Shown here: positions 5,395 through 12,062 of the stretch, one piece after another
Layout: every line of letters starts with the position of its first letter
How positions within the stretch are numbered: the first letter of the stretch is position 1
Assembly (NCBI GenBank): GCA_045597645.1
Contig: JAZLKM010000021.1
Span: forward strand, 1-12,062
DNA from: JAKSSE01 sp045597645
Lineage (GTDB): Bacteria; Bacillota; Clostridia; Lachnospirales; Lachnospiraceae
Direction: 5' to 3'
Length of the DNA: 12,062 nucleotides
Made by a program: the position numbers and the translations under genes
The notes under the pieces: model-generated
Seen by the model: only the letters and a program-made list of their open reading frames with translations
Databases searched by the model: none
What the model was told of the DNA's origin: nothing

Positions 5395-6765
5395 ATGAAC
5401 AGAGCAGATTTCGCAGGAAAAAGAGTAGTAGTACTGGGCGGTGGTATAAGCGGCATCGCAGCTATCAATTTACTTACGGAGTTGGGAAGCACAGTTGACT
5501 TCGTAGACGGCAATGAAAAGCTTGATATAGCAGATTTTAAGGGCAAGCTTGACAAGCCGCAGTCGGTTGAGGTCTTCCTTGGCATGCTGCCTGAAGACAG
5601 ATACGAGGGGGCAGCGCTTGCTGTTATAAGCCCCGGAGTACCTCTTGATGTGCCTATGGTTGAGGCTGTGTCTAATAAGGGCCTTGAGATAATAGGCGAG
5701 GTGGAGTTGGCGTATATTTGCCAGAAGGGCAGAGTGGCAGCTATCACTGGAACTAACGGCAAGACCACTACGACATCGCTGGTTGGTGAGATTTTCAAGG
5801 CATATTATGAGGATGTGCGTGTGGTAGGTAACATCGGCACTCCGTACAGCACTCAGGTGCTTAACTCTACAGACGAGACTGTCTATGCGGCGGAGCTCTC
5901 TAGCTTCCAGCTTGAGACGGCGTATACATTCGACCCTAGAGTGTCTGCTATTTTGAATATCACTCCGGATCATCTCAACAGACATCACACCATGGAGTGC
6001 TATATTGAGATGAAGGAAAAGGTAACTCAGAATCATAAGCCGGATGATACATGCGTGTTGAACTTCGAGGATGAGGTGCTTAGAGCCTTTGGTGAGACAC
6101 TTTCATGCAAGGTAATGTTTTTCAGCAGCAAGAGAGCACTGGAAAATGGCTTCTACTATGAAGATGGAACCATATATAAGGCTGAAAACGGCATCGCAAA
6201 GCCTATTATTGCGGTGAAGGAGCAGAGCCTGCTCGGCCTTCACAATTATGAGAACATAATGGCTGCCATAGCAATTACGGAAGCTATGGGTGTACCGATG
6301 GAGACGATACTTGAGGCTGTAAGGGCCTTCAAGGCTGTTGAACACAGAATAGAATATACCTGCACCAAGCGTGGTGTAGATTTCTATAATGACTCAAAGG
6401 GTACTAATGTGGATGCTGCAATTATGGCAATCAGAGCCATGGATAGGCCGACACATCTCATCGGTGGCGGATACGACAAGCACTGTAGCTTTATACCGTG
6501 GCTTGAGGAGTTTGGTGACAAGGTGAAAAGTCTGGTGCTCATCGGTCAGACCAGAGACCAGATAAAGGCGGAGGCCGAGTCCTTGGGTATCGGTAATATT
6601 TTCTATGCGGAGAGTCTTGAAGAGGCCGTAAAGCTGTGCTACGACAGGGCTTCGGAGGGTGAAGCGGTATTGCTGTCACCGGCCTGCGCTAGCTGGGGAA
6701 TGTTTGATAACTACGAACAGCGTGGAAGAATGTTCAAGGATATAGCAAGGAATCTTGCAGAATAG
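5395..6765 (+). CDS. murD: MurD, UDP-MurNAc-L-alanine:D-glutamate ligase
   Basis: This cytoplasmic ATP-dependent ligase adds D-glutamate to UDP-MurNAc-L-Ala, the second amino acid of the peptidoglycan stem. The 456 residues show the three Mur-ligase domains. An N-terminal Rossmann-like UDP-binding domain contains VVVLGGGISG (11-20). The central ATPase has P-loop GTNGKTTTT (119-127), ELSSFQLE (167-174) and NITPDHLNRH (188-197). The C-terminal domain begins around EHRIEY (316-321), with NDSKGTN (332-338) and the late SPACASWGMFDNYEQRGR block. K207 lies where family members carry the carbamylated lysine; that assignment is by position only. It begins 1 nt after mraY with a purine-rich SD in the mraY end, and ftsW follows after 11 nt. 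Confidence 0.98.
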   Translation: MNRADFAGKRVVVLGGGISGIAAINLLTELGSTVDFVDGNEKLDIADFKGKLDKPQSVEVFLGMLPEDRYEGAALAVISPGVPLDVPMVEAVSNKGLEIIGEVELAYICQKGRVAAITGTNGKTTTTSLVGEIFKAYYEDVRVVGNIGTPYSTQVLNSTDETVYAAELSSFQLETAYTFDPRVSAILNITPDHLNRHHTMECYIEMKEKVTQNHKPDDTCVLNFEDEVLRAFGETLSCKVMFFSSKRALENGFYYEDGTIYKAENGIAKPIIAVKEQSLLGLHNYENIMAAIAITEAMGVPMETILEAVRAFKAVEHRIEYTCTKRGVDFYNDSKGTNVDAAIMAIRAMDRPTHLIGGGYDKHCSFIPWLEEFGDKVKSLVLIGQTRDQIKAEAESLGIGNIFYAESLEEAVKLCYDRASEGEAVLLSPACASWGMFDNYEQRGRMFKDIARNLAE

Positions 6766-6776
6766 ATTTATTTGGA

Positions 6777-7886
6777 ATGGCAAAAAAAGAGAAACCATTA
6801 AAAAAAATCAAATATTTCGATTACAGCCTGGTATTCATTATCATCTTCCTGCTTGCTTTTGGTCTGATAATGATATACAGCAGTAGTGCGTACTCTGCTC
6901 AGCTTCAATTTGGCAACCACACCAGATATTTTAGATCACAGGTGAGAGCCTCGATTCTGGGTGTTATCGCTATGCTGTTAGTGAGCAGATTTCCAACCCA
7001 GTTCTGGATTAAGTTTAGCATTCCACTCTATTTGATAGCGACGGCACTTTGCTTTTTGGTTAACTTCATGGGTGAAAGCTACAACAATCAGAGACGCTGG
7101 TTTAGGATAGGCGGCTTCAATTTCCAGCCATCAGAGATTGGTAAGATAGCTATAATTATTCTGATTGCAGCAATTGTCAGCAATGCGCCTAAATCTTTGG
7201 ACAAGATAAAAAATATCTTTAAGCTGCTTGGCGTTGTTGTGGTACTTGTAGCTTGCGTTGCAGTAAATAATCTTAGTACTGCAATCATTATGATGGGTAT
7301 AGCTATAGCTATGATATTTGCAGCCAGCGCCAGAACCAAGGAGATATCGCTGGTGACTGCTGGAATGGTGATCATAGCGGCTCTTTATCTTCTTATAGGA
7401 AGTGGATATCGTAACCAGCGAGTTATGGTCTGGCTAGATCCAGAGTCGTATGAGGAGGGATATCAGGTACTTCAGGGTCTCTATGCAATTGGTTCAGGAG
7501 GCATATTTGGAAAAGGTCTGGGGCAGGGTATACAGAAGCTTGGAGCTGTGCCTGAGGCAGAAAACGATATGATTTTTTCCATAATCTGTGAGGAGTTAGG
7601 CCTCATAGGTGCACTGTGCCTCGTGCTTATGTACATAATTCTGCTATGGCGTATATGGCGTATATCGAGGATGACAAGTAGCTTGGCATCAAAGCTTATA
7701 TGCATCGGAGTAATGGCACATATAGGTATTCAGGCTGTGCTTAATATTGCGGTTGCTACGAATTCTATGCCGAATACAGGTATATCACTTCCGTTCGTTA
7801 GCTATGGTGGTACAGCGGTGCTTATTACATTGGGCGAAATGGGACTGGTGCTGGCGGCATCTAGAGAGGTGGAATTTGATGTATAA
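6777..7886 (+). CDS. ftsW: FtsW/SpoVE-type SEDS peptidoglycan glycosyltransferase
   Basis: A polytopic membrane enzyme of the SEDS family that polymerises lipid II into glycan strands, normally with a class B PBP such as the one encoded upstream. The 369 residues have about ten hydrophobic segments, starting at about 15-34. Family features: QPSEIGK (117-123); NNLSTAI (164-170), where the usual form is close to DLGTA; PEAENDMIFSIICEELG (259-275), with Asp264 at the position of the catalytic aspartate; and NSMPNTGISLPFVSYGGTA (329-347). FtsW rather than RodA is favoured by its place between murD and ftsQ; SpoVE-like use in sporulation is possible. The SD is weak (TTGGA just before ATG), so coupling to murD is likely. 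Its last 8 bases overlap ftsQ. Confidence 0.94.
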   Translation: MAKKEKPLKKIKYFDYSLVFIIIFLLAFGLIMIYSSSAYSAQLQFGNHTRYFRSQVRASILGVIAMLLVSRFPTQFWIKFSIPLYLIATALCFLVNFMGESYNNQRRWFRIGGFNFQPSEIGKIAIIILIAAIVSNAPKSLDKIKNIFKLLGVVVVLVACVAVNNLSTAIIMMGIAIAMIFAASARTKEISLVTAGMVIIAALYLLIGSGYRNQRVMVWLDPESYEEGYQVLQGLYAIGSGGIFGKGLGQGIQKLGAVPEAENDMIFSIICEELGLIGALCLVLMYIILLWRIWRISRMTSSLASKLICIGVMAHIGIQAVLNIAVATNSMPNTGISLPFVSYGGTAVLITLGEMGLVLAASREVEFDV

Positions 7887-8925
7887 GGAAACCTTTCGGA
7901 TAGATGAAGATGGAGCAAAGCGTGTGCCGGCAGGGCTGCAGGAATCAATAGCCAGAGAGGACGAGCCTCGTCCGTCGGGCAAGGGACGAGCTGCTGACAG
8001 AAAAAAGGCAGCCAAGACCAGACGTAAGCAGACTAAGGCCAGACTAAAGGAGCTGAAAAACCCTCCGCCGGAGCCTAAAAAGCCGGCTAAGAGTGCAAAG
8101 ACTAGCAGCAAATCCAAAGGGAAGCCGCAGGCGGAGCCCAAGCTGGAAGATACGGTCAGCTTTAGGGTGGTGGCGGATAATTCACCGAAAGACAGGCGTA
8201 AGGCAAGACGCAAGCGCAGGTCGAGAAGCGTCATAATTTTCTTGGTCATATTGGTGATATTGGCTGCTGTGGCGTATTTTGGATTTCCACTTCAGAAGGT
8301 AGATATTTCAGGAAACAAATTCTACGGCGATGATATTGTCAGGACCTGGATACTTAGCGATGAGCATGCTGACAATGCGCTATATGTCGTGCTTAATCAC
8401 AAGTTTGGGCGCAAGGAAGAGATTCCCTTTATTGACAGCGTAGATATCAAGATGACTGGCCGCACATCCATCGAGATAGAGGTGTATGAAAAGCCCGTAA
8501 TAGGCTGTGCTTACATTGGAGCCAGGTCAAGCTATGCTTATTTCGACAAGGATGGAATCGTATCAGAGATGTCTGCCGCGAGGATGGAGAATGTCCCTGT
8601 GGTTGAGGGCTTAGGCGCAAATGACGCTGAGCTGTACAAGACCATCGAGATAGGTAACCCGGACGTATTAAGGGAGCTACTTGGACTAGCTGTCAATCTT
8701 CAACAGTACGAGCTTGTACCAGACACCGTAATTGTGGAAGGTGACAAAATGACACTGGACTACGGAGGTGTCAGTGTCCTGCTTGGAGATAGCGAATTTT
8801 TGTCTGAAAAAGTCATCAGATTGTCTTATATAATGCCCACTATCGTTGATAGGGAGTGGAGAGGTACTCTTCACCTGGAAAATTGGACCTATGAAAACAC
8901 AGATGTTGTGTTTAAAAAGGAATAG
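7879..8925 (+). CDS. ftsQ: FtsQ/DivIB divisome protein with a long basic cytoplasmic tail
   Basis: A single-pass membrane protein that binds FtsL and DivIC/FtsB and regulates septal synthesis. I place the start at ATG 7879, not at earlier in-frame codons inside ftsW. GAGAGG (7864-7869) lies 9 nt upstream, and the 8-bp overlap with ftsW is a typical coupling arrangement. The product is 348 residues: cytoplasmic region 1-116, membrane helix about 117-136 (SVIIFLVILVILAAVAYFGF), a POTRA domain about 138-206 beginning LQKVDISGNKFYGDDIV, then the beta domain to near the C-terminus. Residues 31-116 hold about 33 Lys/Arg (some 38%) with Pro and Ala, so this part is probably disordered. That is much longer than the roughly 30-residue tail of B. 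subtilis DivIB. Topology and POTRA make the family call firm although overall sequence is divergent. Confidence 0.9.
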   Translation: MYKETFRIDEDGAKRVPAGLQESIAREDEPRPSGKGRAADRKKAAKTRRKQTKARLKELKNPPPEPKKPAKSAKTSSKSKGKPQAEPKLEDTVSFRVVADNSPKDRRKARRKRRSRSVIIFLVILVILAAVAYFGFPLQKVDISGNKFYGDDIVRTWILSDEHADNALYVVLNHKFGRKEEIPFIDSVDIKMTGRTSIEIEVYEKPVIGCAYIGARSSYAYFDKDGIVSEMSAARMENVPVVEGLGANDAELYKTIEIGNPDVLRELLGLAVNLQQYELVPDTVIVEGDKMTLDYGGVSVLLGDSEFLSEKVIRLSYIMPTIVDREWRGTLHLENWTYENTDVVFKKE

Positions 8926-8960
8926 AAGACAATATTTTGCGATTTTTTTCACATTTTCTA

Positions 8961-8989
8961 TTGCAAACCCACTAGAAAATAAGTATTAT
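8961..8989 (+). promoter_or_regulatory. Sigma-A promoter for ftsZ
   Basis: TTGCAA (8961-8966), exactly 17 bp, then TATTAT (8984-8989). The start site would be near 8996, giving a leader of about 60 nt. No hairpin terminator separates ftsQ from it, only a T-rich stretch near 8943-8949, so ftsZ may also receive read-through. Its -35 is identical to that proposed for mraZ. Confidence 0.7.
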
Positions 8990-9011
8990 ATGTCTGGTGG
9001 TACTAAAGGAC

Positions 9012-9033
9012 TATACTAACAAGATGTTGTATA
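9012..9033 (+). promoter_or_regulatory. Hairpin in the ftsZ 5' leader
   Basis: TATAC (9012-9016) pairs with GTATA (9029-9033), and AACA (9018-9021) with TGTT (9025-9028), leaving T9017 bulged and loop AGA. The nine base pairs end 7 nt before the SD at 9041. It could stabilise the transcript or set ribosome access. It is AT-rich, so modest in strength. Confidence 0.4.
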
Positions 9034-9040
9034 TGAGATA

Positions 9041-9047
9041 GAGGAGG
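9041..9047 (+). promoter_or_regulatory. Ribosome binding site selecting the TTG start of ftsZ
   Basis: GAGGAGG, a near-perfect SD, ends 7 nt before TTG 9055. An in-frame TGA at 9034-9036 rules out upstream starts, and the encoded N-terminus matches clostridial FtsZ, so the TTG start is well supported. Confidence 0.8.
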
Positions 9048-9054
9048 TAATACT

Positions 9055-10254
9055 TTGTTAGAGATTACAACCGGAGAAACAGGAGCAGGCGCACGAATAA
9101 TAGTAGTCGGTGTCGGTGGTGCTGGTAATAACGCAGTTAACCGCATGATTGATGCTAATATTACGGGTGTTGAGTTTGTTGCTGTTAATACCGATCAGCA
9201 GATATTAAAAAAGAGCAAGGCTCCGACACAGATTCAGATAGGCGAGAAGTCTTCTGGTGGACTTGGAGCAGGCGCTAACCCTCCGGCAGGAGAGGCAGCA
9301 GCTCAGGAGAGCATTGAGGAGCTCACATCTGTACTTAAGGGTGCAGACATGGTAGTAATCACCTGCGGTATGGGTGGTGGTACCGGTACAGGAGCTTCAC
9401 CTGTTATTGCGAAGGCAGCTAAGGAGCAGGGCATCTTGACTCTTGGCGTTGTATCTAAGCCATTTACCATGGAGGGCAAGGTTCGTATGAACAACGCTCT
9501 GGGTGGTATCGAGCAGCTTAATGCCAATGTTGATACACTTATTGTAATTCCTAACGATAAGCTGTTGTCTTTGGTAGATAGAAGAACCAGTCTCCCGGAG
9601 GCATTCCGCTTGGCAGATACCATTCTCCAGCAGTCAGTACAGGGTATTACAGACCTTATCAATGTTGAGGGACTTATTAACCTTGACTTTGCAGATATCA
9701 AGACTGTAATGAAGGACAAGGGCATCGCTCACATCGGTATCGGTCGTGCCAAGGGTGATGACAAGGCTATCGAGGCGGTACGTGAGGCAGTTGAGTCTCC
9801 GCTTCTCGAGACCAGCATCAAGGGTGCTACAGATGTTATCATCAATATCTCTGGTGATATCACTCTGTTCGATGCGGCAGATGTAGGTAACTATGTTCAG
9901 GATCTCACTGGTCCGGATGTAAATATCATCTATGGTGCAATGCCGGATGACAGCATGACAGATGAGATTCAGGTTACTGTTATCGCAACTGGTATTGATA
10001 ATGATCAGCAGGGTGGCGTGTTTGGCGGAAGCCTTAGCAGCAAGATGACTTATCAGAGACCTGTCTCTAATGCAACAGGTATTGGCGGCTTCTCAAATAG
10101 TCAGGTACAGCAGGTAAAGCCACAGCCGATTCCGGTTCCACCGGTTGCTCCTGTTCAGGCACCGACAATGTCAATCGCTAAGCCAGAGCAGCCTACTCCG
10201 TCAGTAGCTCAGAAGGATTTCGCTATTCCTTCATGGCTTCAGAGCAATAACTAA
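9055..10254 (+). CDS. ftsZ: FtsZ, tubulin-like cell division GTPase
   Basis: FtsZ polymerises with GTP into the cytoplasmic Z-ring that recruits the divisome. The 399 residues show the full architecture: GVGGAGNNAVNRM (19-31); the tubulin signature GGGTGTG (107-113); IPNDKLL (165-171); the T7 loop NLDFADI (209-215), whose acidic residues complete the neighbouring subunit's GTPase site; a second domain to about 316; a Pro/Gln/Val-rich linker about 320-386; and a C-terminal peptide DFAIPSWLQ (388-396), the site that normally binds FtsA, SepF and other partners. Nothing is missing. It has its own promoter, a leader hairpin and a very strong SD offset by a TTG start. A terminator follows 24 nt after the stop, so ftsZ can be a single-gene transcript. 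ftsA is not adjacent. Confidence 0.98.
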   Translation: MLEITTGETGAGARIIVVGVGGAGNNAVNRMIDANITGVEFVAVNTDQQILKKSKAPTQIQIGEKSSGGLGAGANPPAGEAAAQESIEELTSVLKGADMVVITCGMGGGTGTGASPVIAKAAKEQGILTLGVVSKPFTMEGKVRMNNALGGIEQLNANVDTLIVIPNDKLLSLVDRRTSLPEAFRLADTILQQSVQGITDLINVEGLINLDFADIKTVMKDKGIAHIGIGRAKGDDKAIEAVREAVESPLLETSIKGATDVIINISGDITLFDAADVGNYVQDLTGPDVNIIYGAMPDDSMTDEIQVTVIATGIDNDQQGGVFGGSLSSKMTYQRPVSNATGIGGFSNSQVQQVKPQPIPVPPVAPVQAPTMSIAKPEQPTPSVAQKDFAIPSWLQSNN

Positions 10255-10278
10255 AGATATTTGAATATATAGATTTTT

Positions 10279-10304
10279 AACCCCTTTCAAATGAAAGGGG
10301 TTTT
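10279..10304 (+). terminator. Rho-independent terminator after ftsZ
   Basis: AACCCCTTTC (10279-10288) and GAAAGGGGTT (10293-10302) form a perfect 10-bp stem around AAAT, running into TTTTGTGTT. The U-tract is interrupted, so termination may be partial. The AT-rich TTAATATAGAAT just after could hold a -10 for the next gene, but I see no matching -35. Confidence 0.85.
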
Positions 10305-10335
10305 GTGTTAATATAGAATATCGGAGGTTTTTGGT

Positions 10336-10803
10336 ATGTTTGATGATTTGATCGATGAAAGAGACCGAAAAGCACGCATGACCAGCAGTGTCATAAAGTT
10401 CTGGAATGTGCGTTATCTCACAAAGGAACAGGCCAAAGAGCTTGAGGCACAAAAGCGTGCTCAGGAGGAAGCTGAGCAGGCCGAGCAACAGGCTATACCT
10501 GATTCACAGGCTGATGAGGACCTGCGCAGAGCTCAGGAGATATTTGAGCGCCTTGAAGCAGAGGCCGCAGCGGATGAAGCTAAAAAGATTGAGGAACAGC
10601 GCGCAGCATATGAGGCAGTTCAGGCCAGCATGACCGATGAAAACTATAATGCGACTACTGGTTCATATTCAGGTTCATATGGTAAGGGGCACATTGACGA
10701 GAGTACCAAGGACATGGCAGCAGCGATTTTGTCAGAAAAAACGGACAGCATAGCAGCGCTTTTCGAACAGGCCGAGCAGTCACTGTTCGATGATGCACAA
10801 TAG
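10336..10803 (+). CDS. Unrecognised acidic, helix-rich cytoplasmic protein downstream of ftsZ
   Basis: I do not recognise this 155-residue protein. It has no signal peptide, membrane segment or cysteine. Residues 1-30 (MFDDLIDERDRKARMTSSVI, then KFWNVRYLTK) are mixed in charge and look like a short conserved head. Residues about 30-100 are Glu/Gln/Ala/Lys-rich with coiled-coil character. Residues about 101-118 are a Ser/Gly/Tyr-rich hinge. Residues 120-155 look like a further helix ending SLFDDAQ. FDD occurs near both ends. GGAGG (10322-10326) lies 9 nt before ATG. The gene sits between the ftsZ terminator and argS, 64 nt ahead of argS. A link to division is only suggested by position. The smooth codon use and good SD argue that it is a real gene. 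Confidence 0.8.
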   Translation: MFDDLIDERDRKARMTSSVIKFWNVRYLTKEQAKELEAQKRAQEEAEQAEQQAIPDSQADEDLRRAQEIFERLEAEAAADEAKKIEEQRAAYEAVQASMTDENYNATTGSYSGSYGKGHIDESTKDMAAAILSEKTDSIAALFEQAEQSLFDDAQ

Positions 10804-10867
10804 AGCCTGGTTACATGGCGTATTGTGATGATTTAGAAGAGATTAATTGTAAGGAGCAAATAATATA

Positions 10868-12062
10868 ATGAATCAGCTTATAACCAACATTTCAACAGAG
10901 TTGGAAAATGCATTTGAGAAGGCTGGATATGACAGGGCATTAGGCCGAGTAACAGTCTCAAATAGACCTGACCTGTGTGAGTATCAGTGTAACGGAGCTA
11001 TGGCTGGTGCTAAGCAGTACAAAAAAGCACCGATTATGATAGCGAATGAGGTGACGGAAATTCTTTCTGGAAATCCTATGTTTTCAAAGATTGAGGCGGT
11101 AATGCCAGGATTTTTGAATATGAATATAGCACCGGAGTATCTGGCAAAATATGTATCAGATATGTCTGCAGATGCTTCACTTGGCTGTGACACTACAGCT
11201 AAGGAGCAGACTATATTCCTGGACTATGGTGGACCTAACGTGGCAAAGCCACTTCACATAGGACATCTGCGCTCGGCTATCATCGGCGAGAGTATCAAGA
11301 GAATCTGCAAGTTTAAGGGATATAAGACTGTAGGTGATGCGCATCTGGGAGACTGGGGTCTTCAGATGGGGCTCATTATGATGGAATTGAAGGAGCGTCA
11401 GCCGGACCTCCCGTATTTTGATGATTCATATACAGGCGAGTACCCTTCAGAACCTCCGTTTACCTTGTCAGAGCTAGAGGAGATTTATCCGAAGGCTTCA
11501 GCTAAGTCTAAGGAAAACGAGGAGTTTAAGAAGGCTGCACAGCTGGCCACTGCAGATTTGCAGAATGGTAAGCCGGGGTATATGGCTCTTTGGCAGCACA
11601 TAATGAACGTGTCACTCCCTGACTTAAAGAAAAATTATGACAAGCTCAAGGTATCATTTGACCTGTGGAAGGGAGAGAGCGACGCCCAGCCATATATCAA
11701 AGACATGGTAGATGGCATGATTGCAAGCGGTATCGCATATGAGAGCCAGGGGGCTATCGTTGTAGATATTGCGCAGGAAGGAGATTCGAAGGAGTTTCCA
11801 CCTTGTATTGTCAGAAAATCTGACGGTGCCGCTAACTATGAGAGCTCTGATATAGCAACACTCATCGAGCGCGAGCGTGACTATGCTCCAATGGCGTATG
11901 TCTATCTCGCAGATAAGAGGCAAGAGCTTCACTATACCCAGTCCTTCAGAGTGGCTAAGCTGGCTGGTGTAGTGAAGGATGCAGACCTCAAGTTTATAGG
12001 CTTTGGCACAATGAATGGAGCTGACGGTAAGCCGTTTAAGACACGTCAGGGCGGAGTAATGC
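10868..12062 (+). CDS. argS: Arginyl-tRNA synthetase, 5' part (cut by the window end)
   Basis: A class I aminoacyl-tRNA synthetase that charges tRNA-Arg in the cytoplasm. 398 codons are visible without a stop; family members are usually about 550-600 residues, so roughly the last third is missing. Residues 1 to about 110 form the N-terminal additional domain typical of ArgRS. The catalytic core starts with DYGGPNVAKPLHIGHLRSA (119-137), containing the HIGH motif at 130-133, followed by GDAHLGDWGLQMG. Near the end, DGKPFKTRQGG occupies the KMSKS-loop position (K388-P-F-K-T-R); some bacterial ArgRS, E. coli type, likewise lack canonical KMSKS. The SD AAGGAG (10851-10856) lies 11 nt before ATG, slightly long. 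No clear promoter is seen in 10804-10850, so it may share transcription with the preceding gene. Confidence 0.95.
   Translation, partial: MNQLITNISTELENAFEKAGYDRALGRVTVSNRPDLCEYQCNGAMAGAKQYKKAPIMIANEVTEILSGNPMFSKIEAVMPGFLNMNIAPEYLAKYVSDMSADASLGCDTTAKEQTIFLDYGGPNVAKPLHIGHLRSAIIGESIKRICKFKGYKTVGDAHLGDWGLQMGLIMMELKERQPDLPYFDDSYTGEYPSEPPFTLSELEEIYPKASAKSKENEEFKKAAQLATADLQNGKPGYMALWQHIMNVSLPDLKKNYDKLKVSFDLWKGESDAQPYIKDMVDGMIASGIAYESQGAIVVDIAQEGDSKEFPPCIVRKSDGAANYESSDIATLIERERDYAPMAYVYLADKRQELHYTQSFRVAKLAGVVKDADLKFIGFGTMNGADGKPFKTRQGGVM

Noticed and set aside
5470..6036. 188-codon open frame on the minus strand inside murD
   Set aside because: It runs antisense to the P-loop and central domain of murD and has no recognisable domain.
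7747..7878. Upstream extension of ftsQ into ftsW
   Set aside because: The extra 44 residues translate ftsW out of frame. The SD at 7864-7869 and the 8-bp overlap point to ATG 7879.
7785..8249. 154-codon open frame on the minus strand with hydrophobic stretches
   Set aside because: It is the mirror of the Lys/Arg-rich codons of ftsQ, whose reverse complements read as Leu, Phe, Ser and Ala.
8926..8960. Terminator after ftsQ at the T-rich stretch
   Set aside because: A run of seven T is present, but no GC-rich stem precedes it.
1..12062. CRISPR array, insertion sequence or prophage signs
   Set aside because: There are no regularly spaced identical repeats of CRISPR length, no transposase or integrase frames, and no terminal inverted repeats. 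Composition is even across the genes.

Overview
This window is a compact division and cell wall (dcw) cluster from a Gram-positive, low-to-moderate G+C Firmicute. It is most likely a clostridium of the Lachnospiraceae type. The pointers are the gene order, strong purine-rich Shine-Dalgarno (SD) sites, several TTG starts, sigma-A promoters with 17-bp spacers, and an FtsZ C-terminal peptide of Firmicute style. The family-level placement is inference. All genes are on the + strand and all look intact, except the last, which is cut by the window end.

Layout: (1) Positions 1-511 hold no sizeable gene. About 1-256 is GC-rich and full of nested complementary segments, and is best read as a structured non-coding RNA of unassigned family. 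About 260-511 is the purine-rich control region of mraZ. It has a candidate promoter, TGGRG boxes spaced like MraZ operators, and an approximate 32-bp periodicity. (2) 512-4347: mraZ, rsmH, an ftsL-like gene and a class B penicillin-binding protein (FtsI/SpoVD type), tightly packed. (3) 4348-8925: a near-consensus promoter, then mraY, murD, ftsW and ftsQ/divIB, overlapping or separated by at most 11 bp. (4) 8926-10304: a dedicated promoter, a leader hairpin, ftsZ and a rho-independent terminator. (5) 10336-10803: an unrecognised acidic, helix-rich protein. (6) 10868-12062: the 5' two-thirds or so of argS.

Together the genes cover lipid I synthesis (MraY), one UDP-MurNAc-peptide ligase (MurD), the septal glycosyltransferase/transpeptidase pair (FtsW and the PBP), the FtsL and FtsQ/DivIB divisome subunits, and the Z-ring. 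MraZ and RsmH form the usual regulatory and rRNA-modification head. Compared with larger dcw clusters, murE, murF, murG, murC, murB and ftsA are not in this stretch.

The main open points are the RNA-like block at the left edge, the repeat-rich mraZ control region, the dyad inside the mraY promoter, the hairpin in the ftsZ leader, the long Lys/Arg-rich tail of FtsQ, and the orphan acidic protein after ftsZ. I see no clearly new multi-gene system, mobile element or CRISPR array.
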